This document shows positions 7,294 through 16,592 of a stretch of DNA of 64,000 nucleotides, piece after piece. The stretch spans positions 1 to 64,000 of the forward strand of contig NZ_JBKDZH010000065.1 in NCBI RefSeq assembly GCF_047971185.1, given 5' to 3'. The position numbers and the translations under genes were made by a program. The notes under the pieces are model-generated. The model searched no databases. It was given only the letters and a program-made list of their open reading frames with translations, and was not told where the DNA came from. How positions within the stretch are numbered: the stretch's first letter is position 1; every line of letters begins with the position of its first letter. The stretch is from Kluyvera sp047971185 (GTDB lineage: Bacteria; Pseudomonadota; Gammaproteobacteria; Enterobacterales; Enterobacteriaceae).

Positions 7294-10200
7294 CTACCTA
7301 GGGGGCAGTTTTTTCCTTTTATCTAACAATCTAAAGCCTTCAGGTACTGGCTTGAATTTATCATTCTCTTCAGGCCAGCGTTTTGCTCGGCTTTGGAAAG
7401 CTCGGAGTGCGGTAATATCCAAGGTGGCTGCAACCATAAAATCATTGTCTCCACCTCTCAATCTAGCGATATCGCGCAGGAAGCTCTCTTTGGCTGGCGA
7501 TCGGATACGACTATCACCGTATTTTCGGTTGTTTACCAGTATAGTGTAGGCATGAACGTCCAATGCTGCGGATTCGATAAGAGACGAAAAAGTATCTAGA
7601 TCCCTATTCCAACTGAGAACCATAAGAGCGTCAACAGCGCCTTGGAAACGAATTCGTGCTTTGCTGTTTTGCAGTTCCGAACAGACCATTACACCAAAGT
7701 TGAAGCCATTATGGATATAAATCGGCTTTGGTGCTTTCTCAGGTGTATCCCACTCCTTTCCATATTTCACTGTTAGCTCTCTATCCTCGCCAACTGCTGG
7801 TTCAAGCTTTGGCTGCCATATTTTGACAAAGGTTGGATAGCCAAGCCGGTTATCTGCGAGGACCAGTGCTGCTTCACTTAGGATTTTGTTGCCATCTTTG
7901 TGCCGATACTCGGTTCCTGCGATTAGGCTGATACCCGCAGCACTGAGTCTGCTAGCGATACTGTTCAGCCAGCGCAGAGGAATAGATAGTTCTGGAAATA
8001 TAACATAATCAGGCTTTGGGCTCAGTTTCAAAGCATCGTTAACCAGCTTTGATATTTTCTGATAACGTTTGCGGCTTAAATTCGGTTTATTGCAGGCGGT
8101 AGCAGCCCAGTCAGTGTCTTCGGTACGTAAGTTGGTTAAGGCAACGACGACTTTATCCTTGCTATCTGTCCCTATTCTCAGGTATTTCTTGCGCTGTTTT
8201 GATTTCTTGTCGTTGGCGTCCTGTTCCGCCGCCAAAAGGGTGGGCTTTATCCAAACCCCACGCAGCACTTGGGTGTATTTAGCCCAAGTCACTGCTGGAC
8301 CATAGATTGGAAGTTTTCCAGATGCCGATAACAAGCCTACGCATTCAGGCGCTAATTCTGATATTTCAGCCGGAGATAGTGGCCTGGTTGGGAAAAGATA
8401 GGGCAGATAGCTGTCATTTATCTTTTGTCCCTTGGTTACCATGCTTAACCTAGTTTTTCGGGTAGAGCTAATAAACTGCTCAAATACCTCCACATCGAGA
8501 AACTCTGAGTTACCAAGCAACTTAAGGATTCTCTTTTCCTTCTTAGCATCGCGTTTACCTGCTAGTTTTTCAGCAGACGGACTATTCAGAATGTGCTTGT
8601 AGGCTTCTTTTGCGAGGTCTGCTGCTGCAACAAGTGGTGCTTTCTTCTCGAAATCTGCCACATCAAAATGTAGGTCTAATAACTCTACAAAATCAGTCAG
8701 TGTTATCACAATCTGATTCAAAAAAAGATCCGCTAAGCGTTTCTTTTTGCTCGACCGTTCACCTAAGAATAGCTTGTTTGGATCATGGTAGCGTGTGGCA
8801 GCATCAATAAATAACCATGTCAAAGTGCCCTTGATATAGCCCCATAGATCTTTGAGTACTTTGGCATCACCTCCATTAATTCGAACCTTCTTACCTTGGC
8901 CTACTTCGGAAGCTAAGGTATCAATGGCTTGATAGGACTTTACTGCTATTTGCTCGGCTTGGTCCCACTCGTTCATGCTGATTGCAAACCCGAGTAGTCT
9001 TGGCAAGTAATGGAAATGAGCAAATAGATTATCCACTCGTAAGATATGGTTATGGGCAAACTGGTAAAACTCTTCGCGCTGCTCTTTCCATTGATTAGGT
9101 GGCAAATCTCGCGCAAGGGTTTCTACATGGCGTAATTGCAGTGACCACCCCAAACGGCGAATGGTCAAGCCATCAGCTTTACGCAATGTATCGGCATTTT
9201 CCCCTACGCTACCGGCAGCGGAGAGCACTTTGGCTGCCGTCGAATGCTCCAACTGGTCTGGCGACGGCATCAAACGGTGTTCACTGGAAAGCTCATATAT
9301 CTCTTTTTCAATGCTATCCAGAAGATCGAGCCCCGATCGCCCCTGTAATATAAATAACTTTTGCTTGTCAGACTGAAGCGAAATTTTTGAATTGCCTTGG
9401 ATATTTGCGCCTTGGTTTATCTCCCAAACCTTTCTGTTTTTAGCGTTCTGATAAATAACGTTTTCACCCATTCTAGCCTGAATCAGGTTCATTAGATCCA
9501 AGCTATTGAAAATCGTACCGGTATCACGTAGAACCAAAAACATATCGTCTACATAGCGGCCGTAATGTATCGGTGACAGCTTCTCCAAAACAAGCCTGTC
9601 CCATTTGTATAGCAGGGCATTTGAAATGATACGACTACATGTAAGACCAATCACCAATCCGCCGCTGATCTTGGCTCTCTTACCCCCAACAGTTTGGCCA
9701 AATTTTGAAGCACCTTCGGCCCAATTGCTGAGGAATTTCGAGAGCTGTTTGGTGAATGCTTCTTCTTCATTTGTCAGTTGTAGATCAAGTGCTTCAAGCA
9801 AACCTTTGCCAAAAATAGCAAGCGGGTCAATAAAGTGGTAATAACATTTCAGATCTAGGGATACAGCAATAATATCGCGTTCTTTTTCTAACTCGTCCCG
9901 GATAGCCTTAAGGCCGTCGCTACGCCATTTTTGATAGGGCTGAAAATACGGGACAAATGAGCCAATTGAGCTAATGTGGAATGGTTTTTCATCGCCATCT
10001 GTGAAGAACTCATCATTACGAATTCGTTTTAGCCTAGCGCCGTAGCAGCTATCATCGAACTTGGCGTCGAACTTGCGACCAATCATGTTGAGCCACAGTG
10101 CAGAAATGATGTGGGTTTCTACAGGAAAGTCGCCCACAATACGGAATTCAGGAACTATGTCGTAATTATTGAACAGACTTTCTACCGCTCTCTCTGGTTT

Positions 10201-10497
10201 AGAAAAGTGCACGTGGCCATTCTCAATAGTATCTGATTTTTTATTTGTAGAAAGTTTCTTTGGCAGTAATCGAAAATGCCCGAGTAATGCTTCATTATCG
10301 TCAAAACCCGCGTCGCTCTTTAATTGAATTAACAGCTCATTTAGGTTAGCCAATAAGTCTTGCTCATACTCAGCGAACTTTATGGCAGTCGGGAAGATAT
10401 TCTCGAAGAAACAGTCGGCTTTGGCCTTCCTATACGCAACTAGGAGATCTTCTATAGTTAGAGAGTTCCATCCTGTAAATTCAGCCTGATAACTCAT
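7294..10497 (-). CDS. Defence-type reverse transcriptase fused to a C-terminal nitrilase domain
   Basis: A 1067-residue protein. Residues about 110-420 form a reverse transcriptase: motif A SLDLKCYYHF (Asp215), motif B GGLVIGLTCS (279-288), and the YVDD active site at 315-318. A helical linker follows to about 770. Residues about 780-1040 form a carbon-nitrogen hydrolase (nitrilase) fold with all three catalytic residues visible: Glu836 in FPELS, Lys897 in QPKLEP and Cys939 in VMVCSE. RT-nitrilase fusions are known from the unknown-group RTs used as phage defence (DRT type 1, group UG1 and relatives UG5/UG6); the precise group is not decided here. The start codon overlaps the stop of the upstream ATPase gene (TAATG), so the two are translated together. 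The pair is AT-richer than the transfer genes and sits in cargo. DNA synthesis plus a nitrilase-produced signal or toxin is inference. Confidence 0.93.
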   Translation of the reverse strand: MSYQAEFTGWNSLTIEDLLVAYRKAKADCFFENIFPTAIKFAEYEQDLLANLNELLIQLKSDAGFDDNEALLGHFRLLPKKLSTNKKSDTIENGHVHFSKPERAVESLFNNYDIVPEFRIVGDFPVETHIISALWLNMIGRKFDAKFDDSCYGARLKRIRNDEFFTDGDEKPFHISSIGSFVPYFQPYQKWRSDGLKAIRDELEKERDIIAVSLDLKCYYHFIDPLAIFGKGLLEALDLQLTNEEEAFTKQLSKFLSNWAEGASKFGQTVGGKRAKISGGLVIGLTCSRIISNALLYKWDRLVLEKLSPIHYGRYVDDMFLVLRDTGTIFNSLDLMNLIQARMGENVIYQNAKNRKVWEINQGANIQGNSKISLQSDKQKLFILQGRSGLDLLDSIEKEIYELSSEHRLMPSPDQLEHSTAAKVLSAAGSVGENADTLRKADGLTIRRLGWSLQLRHVETLARDLPPNQWKEQREEFYQFAHNHILRVDNLFAHFHYLPRLLGFAISMNEWDQAEQIAVKSYQAIDTLASEVGQGKKVRINGGDAKVLKDLWGYIKGTLTWLFIDAATRYHDPNKLFLGERSSKKKRLADLFLNQIVITLTDFVELLDLHFDVADFEKKAPLVAAADLAKEAYKHILNSPSAEKLAGKRDAKKEKRILKLLGNSEFLDVEVFEQFISSTRKTRLSMVTKGQKINDSYLPYLFPTRPLSPAEISELAPECVGLLSASGKLPIYGPAVTWAKYTQVLRGVWIKPTLLAAEQDANDKKSKQRKKYLRIGTDSKDKVVVALTNLRTEDTDWAATACNKPNLSRKRYQKISKLVNDALKLSPKPDYVIFPELSIPLRWLNSIASRLSAAGISLIAGTEYRHKDGNKILSEAALVLADNRLGYPTFVKIWQPKLEPAVGEDRELTVKYGKEWDTPEKAPKPIYIHNGFNFGVMVCSELQNSKARIRFQGAVDALMVLSWNRDLDTFSSLIESAALDVHAYTILVNNRKYGDSRIRSPAKESFLRDIARLRGGDNDFMVAATLDITALRAFQSRAKRWPEENDKFKPVPEGFRLLDKRKKLPPR

Positions 10498-12245
10498 TAT
10501 TGTTCCCCTTGGTTATCTACTGCTGTCACTACCTGTTCTATTAGCCGCTTGATAGTTGGATGGCTCAACTTTGATGCGAGTGGAGATACATAGTCACGAC
10601 CCTGACTCCAATGTAGGTTAGTATTGTATATCAAGCCAAGCAGGAAGTAGCTTTCTGGAATATCAATACCAGTACTGGCAGCGAAGTCCATTTTGTTCTT
10701 GGTTTTTTTGGTAGTAAGAAACTCGTTCTGTTGATCTTCATGAGTCAGCATTTCATAGCCGAGTTTCTCTACGGCGACACGGACGGCAAAACAGACCGCT
10801 ATAGGGTCGTAATTTTTACACTCCAGATAGCGCTTCAGTTCGATATAGGCATAATTTTGAAAAGCTGCTGAACTTCGCCACACTTGCGGCAAGTTGTTTG
10901 GCCATTCAGGTTCGGGAATCTCGCATTGGTCTGTATGAAAATGAAACCAACACATCTCTAATCGGTCTTTGATTAATGCTTGTTTATCCCTTGCTTCTAT
11001 CAGGCGAAGTGTGTCCTGCGACTTTCCTTTAGACATTGATTGAAGATAATTGATCTGAATCTTATGTTTGTTAAAACAGAAATCAAAAAATACGCCTGGG
11101 TCCAAGTGCGTTAAAATTATTGGATAAATTATTTGGTTGCGTAGTTTGTATTCTTCAATAATTGAGGTGACATAGTATTGGAAAGCTACCAGATTGGCGT
11201 CATCCAAGTAGTCAAACACCTCGTCAATCACCAATATGAGCGGTTTCTTGCTGCTCTCATACAAAGTTTTATGTAGCTGTACCACAAGCGTAATTATGTC
11301 ACGTTGGCCGTTCGATAATTGGTGGGCTTTGGGGAAGCTAATAACCAACTCTTTCTTTTTCTTGGTCTCTTCAACCTTGGCCCATTGCCAAGTAGAGCTT
11401 TTGAAGTTTGTCAGCAAGTCTTGATAGTGTGCTTTGACTGTAACGTAATATAGCCAGTCTGTCGCAGCGGAAAATGTTTTAGGATCGGCTGCATGTAGGC
11501 TGGCGATTTGGTAAGCCGCAAAAAAACCTTCGATCTCGGTAGCGGCTGCACCACTCTTGATTAGCCGTTCAGAAATGCCATTTAAAATAGCCACTGCTCT
11601 TAGGTTATCAATACAGTTATCCAATATCCATTGTGATATGACAGCAGCACTTCCATTCTGTTTGTTCACCATGTCGGCAATGGCTTGAACCGCTGTCTGA
11701 ATTCGAAATTGAGTGAACTTTGTTAAATCGACGTCCTTAATTGCATCCAAAATTCTTTGATCTTTTAATAGATCGGCTATGTTAGGCAGAATCTTTCCGT
11801 TTTGACCAAAATTGGCTTTAGCATCAGCAAGCTTATACGAAAAGTCTGCTTTTTCCGGAATCTTGCAGATGATTATGGGTTTCACTTCAATGGTGGAGGA
11901 TACCGCCCCCTTGAAAAGCTTTTTCGCTTTCGGGATTAGGCCGCTATTGACTACCAGCACATCAAACTGTTGTCGAATTTCGTTTTTTGTTCTATTAGCA
12001 CTTAATTTCTGCCCGTCAACGGTAATACTCAGTTCGGGCACAAGAGTTTCATCCCCTTTATGATGATCGTTTTCGGCAAGATCTATTCGCTTTGTATTCA
12101 TTGACGAGAAAGCTGTAGCGATCGAACTCTTGCCAAAGCCATTAGGTGCAACCAAAAGATTGGGTTTATGGGCACTTAGCTGCACATTGAAGCATTCGTG
12201 CGAAATGCCTCTGATGTTCCTTATCTCTATTTGGCTTATGGTCAT
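10497..12245 (-). CDS. SMC/ABC-type ATPase paired with the RT-nitrilase
   Basis: A 582-residue P-loop ATPase of the SMC/RecF-like class. Walker A is APNGFGKSS (33-41), the ABC signature is LSNGQRD (310-316) and Walker B is LILVIDE (336-342) with Asp341 and Glu342. The region between 100 and 300 is helical but too short for long coiled-coil arms. The last 180 residues are an unrecognised helical domain. It is the first gene of a two-gene operon, and its stop overlaps the start of the RT-nitrilase by one base, so coupled translation and a shared function are likely. I infer that it acts as a sensor or DNA-end handling partner of the RT. I recall that some annotation schemes list a second gene for DRT1, but I cannot confirm it is this ATPase. 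Confidence 0.85.
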   Translation of the reverse strand: MTISQIEIRNIRGISHECFNVQLSAHKPNLLVAPNGFGKSSIATAFSSMNTKRIDLAENDHHKGDETLVPELSITVDGQKLSANRTKNEIRQQFDVLVVNSGLIPKAKKLFKGAVSSTIEVKPIIICKIPEKADFSYKLADAKANFGQNGKILPNIADLLKDQRILDAIKDVDLTKFTQFRIQTAVQAIADMVNKQNGSAAVISQWILDNCIDNLRAVAILNGISERLIKSGAAATEIEGFFAAYQIASLHAADPKTFSAATDWLYYVTVKAHYQDLLTNFKSSTWQWAKVEETKKKKELVISFPKAHQLSNGQRDIITLVVQLHKTLYESSKKPLILVIDEVFDYLDDANLVAFQYYVTSIIEEYKLRNQIIYPIILTHLDPGVFFDFCFNKHKIQINYLQSMSKGKSQDTLRLIEARDKQALIKDRLEMCWFHFHTDQCEIPEPEWPNNLPQVWRSSAAFQNYAYIELKRYLECKNYDPIAVCFAVRVAVEKLGYEMLTHEDQQNEFLTTKKTKNKMDFAASTGIDIPESYFLLGLIYNTNLHWSQGRDYVSPLASKLSHPTIKRLIEQVVTAVDNQGEQ

Positions 12246-12512
12246 CGTTTAACTTCCTTATTTTACCGTTACTTGACCGTTCATTAGCATGTGAAGGAAC
12301 CAGTCACGAAGTTGAGCTAGTTGTGCATTTTCTCTTTCTGTAAATGTAGTGGTCAACTAAAACTGACCACCGCTTTAGAGTTTTTCCGATATCGATTTTC
12401 TTATTGGTTTGGTGATAACCCGTCTTATATTCGTACGGCCTGAGTGCGATTGCATGGGCAGTGTCGTTGAAGCTCATATAACCTGTTACAGGCATATAAT
12501 ACTGGGGGCAGG
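12246..12512. other. Intergenic region upstream of the ATPase/RT operon
   Basis: It should hold the promoter of the leftward ATPase/RT operon. A small perfect inverted repeat (GTGGTCA at 12349-12355, TGACCAC at 12364-12370) lies here and may be an insertion sequence end or an operator. No gene is supported. Confidence 0.4.
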
Positions 12513-12973
12513 TCACCCTGGCAACAAGGGCGCATGCGCAATCCATTTTTTTGCCCGGCCAAACTCCACGGCCTCTTTGAACATCTCCGCTTCCATCGTT
12601 TTTTTGCTCAGAAGACGCTGAAGCTCGCGGATTTGCTTATTGGCCGCAGCAAGCTCAGAGGCGGGCAGGACTTCTTCGCCAAATGTTACGGCGGTCAGGG
12701 AACCGTCTTCATACTGCCTACGCCATTTGAAGATCTGGTTAGCATTGATGCCATGCAGGCGAGCACATGAGACACGGTGATGCCGGGTTCCATAGTTTGC
12801 TGAATAATGGCAATTTTTTCCTGCGAAATACTCCGCCGACGCCGACGCCGACGCCGTTCAGGTCCTGATAACACTTCGACCATCTTATTATTCTGACTGG
12901 TGTTAAACATAGTTCTAAGACTACCTCTTTTTTAAGAGAGGCGAAGTGTCCGATGATCTATGGGGCCAGTCTA
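12513..12973 (-). pseudogene. IS2-like (IS3 family) OrfA remnant with a frameshift
   Basis: From ATG 12910 on the minus strand the frame encodes an OrfA of the IS2 group: LSGPERRRRRRRRSISQEKI, then KIAIIQQTMEPGITVSHV. One base is missing after SHV; in the next frame the protein continues as RLHGINANQIFKWRRQYEDG, then SELAAANKQIRELQRLLSKK and GRAKKWIAHAPLLPG followed by TGA at 12513-12515. The outer end near 12955-12973 (minus strand TAGACTGGCCCC) looks like an IS3-family terminal repeat. OrfB is missing. A GCCGAC hexamer repeat near 12834-12855 has expanded an arginine run. The element is dead. Confidence 0.8.
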
Positions 12974-13080
12974 AATACTCCGGAGCTAAAACCTAGCAAA
13001 TCCACTGGGAAATAAAGATATAGGGGTGAGAATAATTTAGGGTATAAATGATTCCTTTATACCCTTATTGCGAAAATAGG

Positions 13081-15279
13081 TCACAGAATATTTTTCTGTA
13101 GCCAGATCTGGGTGCCTTCTATATCGTACGCCTTTGCTCCATATCCTTTCGCAAGCAGGGACTCCGGCAAATAATCGTCATATTTATCCAGATATTTTTC
13201 TGGAACATCTGCAGCGAGCTCAGACTCTGATGGCAAGCCCGACAACTGAATTTCTTTTAGTGCATGTTGGACCGAGGATACACTTGCGTCATCTATTTCT
13301 ATAACACCGGCAAATGAACTAGCTTTGAAGCTGCTACGCATTAGCAAGGCCGTTATTGTGTTAACGACTTTATCGCCCATCCAGGGGAGAACATAACTAC
13401 GCTGGCCATCGGAAATAGAATGGGAGTTTTGCAGATTGTAACGTTTAAAGTTGTCACAACCTTCTGCAAAAAGGCTTCTGGCGGTGGCATCCACATAATC
13501 GACTCTCTTACTTCCTACCGAGATGCGATAATCATTCTCCCTGTATATGGCGAGCATCTCTTGGCGAACTACATCATGAACAGACATACCCCCACCACTA
13601 AAATGTGGCGGCTGGCCGCCTTTGGTCGCCTTAACATAGATAACTTTTTTTTCCACCTCGATCTCTGTCACTTTCCAGCGGCGCCCACCGAAGATTATGT
13701 GCTGGTCAGGCAGAAGGGGAGAGTCCACTGGTATTGTGCCAAGGGTTCGACTTCCTGTGACAATGCGGAACTCTTCTGGAGTATTGAACACGGCGTAAAA
13801 CGTATAATGGTTAGTCAGTTTCTCTCCCTCAGCCCCGATAACCATTTCTCCGCTAGCAAGTTGTGTCAGTAGGCCGTGTGCCCCCATATGTCGAAGCAGA
13901 CTTTTGAAATCAGTTAAGTCGATGTTCCGGAAGGGGCCTGTCTGGCACAGTTGTGACCAAAGTTGATCGGCTCGAACCCCGCCCCATTGCGCTGTGATCG
14001 CAAGAATCTGATGTAGCAACGTGGAGTAATGCATCTGTCGGGCATCAGCCGGTTCGAACCATCGCTTAGTGATCATCAATCTAATCATCGCCATCGACTG
14101 AACCAGTTGTAGCCGCAAGCGGTCTACGATGCCGCTGGTTGCGGTAAGTTCTTGCTCAGAGATCAGCATTCTCAGAACCGATGGCGAATCTCGCCGTCCT
14201 GACCGGCCCATACGCTGACGCAGGCTGGAGACGGAATGTGGAGGAGTAACCTGTATGACCGACTGCACTTTACCGATATCAATACCCAGCTCAAGCGTCA
14301 TGGTACAGACGGCTGTTGTAGGCAAATTACCCTGCTGTAGGCGGGCTTCGAGCGTCTCGCGTAATTCCCTAGACAGGGAGCCGTGATGGGGAAAGAATTC
14401 ATTGGGAACAACATTTTCCTCACACATGTCGCTCAGCGTCGCCGCAATGCTTTCAGTGCGCTTTCGACTGTTTGCAAAAACTAAATGGGAGTCGCCACGG
14501 CAGAGTCTGAAAATGTCAGCGCAGACGTGTTTTTCTGCTGAGCTTTGTGGCTCTTCTCCTTTTTCGGTCTCCGGCACTAGATAGCCTTTAACCTGCACTT
14601 GCAATGTGGCCGTGCTATTGCTGTCTGTCACAATTTCGCAGGGCAATCGCTGATCCGGACGCAACAGTTCAGGCACTTTATCCAGTTCTCCTAACGTAGC
14701 GCTTAACGCAACGCGGGGAACTGGGTTCGCATGACGTCCCAGCACATGATCAATTCTGTTTAGAAGAGAGAGCAACTGCATACCGCGCTCGGTACCAATA
14801 AAGGCGTGAAACTCATCAATAACAATGTAGGCTACTGGCGAAAACGCCTGTTTAATCCAGCCTGATGAATTTATGAGTAAGGACTCAAGTGATTCTGGCG
14901 TGATAAGTACGATGCCCGCCGGGTCAGTCCGTATCTTCTTCTTTTTGCTTTGCGGTACATCACCATGCCATGGCGTCACCGGCATATCCAACGCCTCGCC
15001 CAGGCTCTCAAGACGACGGTACTGGTCGTTAATCAGCGCTTTAAGCGGGCTGATATAGACAATACCAAACCCGCTAGTGATACCTGCAATTGCTGAACAG
15101 GCAGGTAGAAAGAAAGCCTCTGTTTTACCCGCTGCTGTGCCTGCACTAATTAGCACGTCCTGGTCTCGAGCTAAAATTGCCGGGATAGCGCTCTCTTGCA
15201 GGGGCCTTAATGTAGACCAGCCCTGCTTATAAACCCACTTACGAACGCGAGGATCGAGACTATCGTATGCGCTGCTCAT
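13081..15279 (-). CDS. Lhr-like superfamily 2 helicase (BrxHI-like)
   Basis: A 732-residue DEAD/DEAH-type helicase. The Q-motif region is at about 18-35, Walker A is AGTAAGKTE (46-54), the DEFH box is at 155-158, SAT at 193-195 and motif VI QRMGRSGRR at 355-363. The C-terminal third, with the GGRRWKV region typical of Lhr-like proteins, is less conserved. Lhr-like helicases accompany the ATPase BrxD in some BREX systems (BrxHI). Here the gene is third in a minus-strand operon and its start overlaps the stop of the BrxD-like gene by 4 bp (ATGA). No PglZ phosphatase or methylase is near. A DNA-unwinding effector of a defence system is the likely role. Confidence 0.9.
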   Translation of the reverse strand: MSSAYDSLDPRVRKWVYKQGWSTLRPLQESAIPAILARDQDVLISAGTAAGKTEAFFLPACSAIAGITSGFGIVYISPLKALINDQYRRLESLGEALDMPVTPWHGDVPQSKKKKIRTDPAGIVLITPESLESLLINSSGWIKQAFSPVAYIVIDEFHAFIGTERGMQLLSLLNRIDHVLGRHANPVPRVALSATLGELDKVPELLRPDQRLPCEIVTDSNSTATLQVQVKGYLVPETEKGEEPQSSAEKHVCADIFRLCRGDSHLVFANSRKRTESIAATLSDMCEENVVPNEFFPHHGSLSRELRETLEARLQQGNLPTTAVCTMTLELGIDIGKVQSVIQVTPPHSVSSLRQRMGRSGRRDSPSVLRMLISEQELTATSGIVDRLRLQLVQSMAMIRLMITKRWFEPADARQMHYSTLLHQILAITAQWGGVRADQLWSQLCQTGPFRNIDLTDFKSLLRHMGAHGLLTQLASGEMVIGAEGEKLTNHYTFYAVFNTPEEFRIVTGSRTLGTIPVDSPLLPDQHIIFGGRRWKVTEIEVEKKVIYVKATKGGQPPHFSGGGMSVHDVVRQEMLAIYRENDYRISVGSKRVDYVDATARSLFAEGCDNFKRYNLQNSHSISDGQRSYVLPWMGDKVVNTITALLMRSSFKASSFAGVIEIDDASVSSVQHALKEIQLSGLPSESELAADVPEKYLDKYDDYLPESLLAKGYGAKAYDIEGTQIWLQKNIL

Positions 15280-16589
15280 AACTTGAAGTTGGCCAGATCG
15301 TCATCATTTTCTTCCTGCTCAATAGCATCATCCATATCGCTTGGCCTGTCATCTTCAATCGACACACCCGAGATTAGCGTTTGCCAGTTTATATTACTGT
15401 TTTGTTCCAGCACGGCCAGCATATCCAGGAAACCTTTAATGGTATTTCGGGGGGTACGGAAGTAAGCATCCCCGATGGTTTTACTGCAATGATGCAGAAA
15501 AGCGGTGAGTGCGCCATCTGATACCAGATACTTTTCGGGCTCTCCGCCGGCATAAACATGGCGGAGATTTTTCAGTAAAATATACAATTCCTCTGGGGTG
15601 AGGCTGGCAAGATGTAGAGTAGGTGACGAGTAGTCAATCACTCCTGCTTTCTGAGCGAACCGATTTTCCGCCAGACGTGATTGCAGCGCCTCATAACTGT
15701 AAAGTCCTTTACGCGGATCAAACAAGAACTCGGGCGTGCCTCCAAGAACAAAACCAATATTCTCGGCAGAACCCTGCAGACAGTCATTCAGGATCCTCAG
15801 GATCTGTTCATAGTTTGCAGTTCTCGCCTGAGTGTTGTTCAGCTTATAAAGGTTTACCATCTCGTCGAGACTGACCAGTAAACCGGCATAACCTGCCTGA
15901 CGGACAAATAGGCTTACCAGCTTCAATGAATCGTAGAACGAAGCGTCTGAGATAATAGTCCGGACGTCGAGATCGTTACGGGCATCGGTTTTGGTGGTGT
16001 ATTCACCCCGCAACCAGCGAATGGCATTTGATTTTAATGTCTCGTTATCCTGTTCATGTCCGCGCCAGAATGCATCGATGACTTTAGCAAAGTCATATCC
16101 CCCCACCATGTCAGACAGAGCAGCCAGGCGCTGGTGAATAACCGACGAGACTGTAGTGCCATCCGCATCAGCCTCCTTTCTCGCCTCCGTGACGAACCGC
16201 TCCACAACACTGAGTAACGCATTACCATCAGGTTTGTTGCGGGTTGACATGTTCTTCATAAGCTCTGAGTAGAGATTGCGCGCCTGACCTCCCGATGAAT
16301 GAATGCGCCTGTCGGGGGAAAGGTCGGCACTGACTGTTACCAGCTTTTTTTCCAGCGCAATAGAACGTACAACGCTCAGAAAGAACGTTTTGCCTGATCC
16401 GTATTCACCGATGATAAGCCTGAAGCTCGCGCCGCTGTCAGCGATCCGCTCAATATCCTGATGGAGGGCTGTTATCTCATTTATCCGGCCTACCTGGATG
16501 TGCTGAATGCCTATTCTTGGCGTTACACCAGACTTCAGTGATTGGATAATAGCATCCCGTTCTTTAACTCTTATACGTGTTACAGACAT
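15276..16589 (-). CDS. BrxD-like P-loop ATPase (DUF2791 type)
   Basis: A 437-residue ATP-binding protein. Walker A is GEYGSGKT (61-68) and Walker B is GLLVSLDEM with Asp242 and Glu243. The pattern R-I-G-x-x-x-I-x-V-G-R near the N-terminus and the SADLSPDRR stretch after the P-loop match BrxD / DUF2791 proteins of BREX and related loci. The C-terminus is acidic. It lies between the TerB-domain gene (3-bp gap) and the Lhr-like helicase (4-bp overlap), so all three form one operon. It probably loads or regulates the helicase. Confidence 0.88.
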   Translation of the reverse strand: MSVTRIRVKERDAIIQSLKSGVTPRIGIQHIQVGRINEITALHQDIERIADSGASFRLIIGEYGSGKTFFLSVVRSIALEKKLVTVSADLSPDRRIHSSGGQARNLYSELMKNMSTRNKPDGNALLSVVERFVTEARKEADADGTTVSSVIHQRLAALSDMVGGYDFAKVIDAFWRGHEQDNETLKSNAIRWLRGEYTTKTDARNDLDVRTIISDASFYDSLKLVSLFVRQAGYAGLLVSLDEMVNLYKLNNTQARTANYEQILRILNDCLQGSAENIGFVLGGTPEFLFDPRKGLYSYEALQSRLAENRFAQKAGVIDYSSPTLHLASLTPEELYILLKNLRHVYAGGEPEKYLVSDGALTAFLHHCSKTIGDAYFRTPRNTIKGFLDMLAVLEQNSNINWQTLISGVSIEDDRPSDMDDAIEQEENDDDLANFKL

Positions 16590-16592
16590 TAA

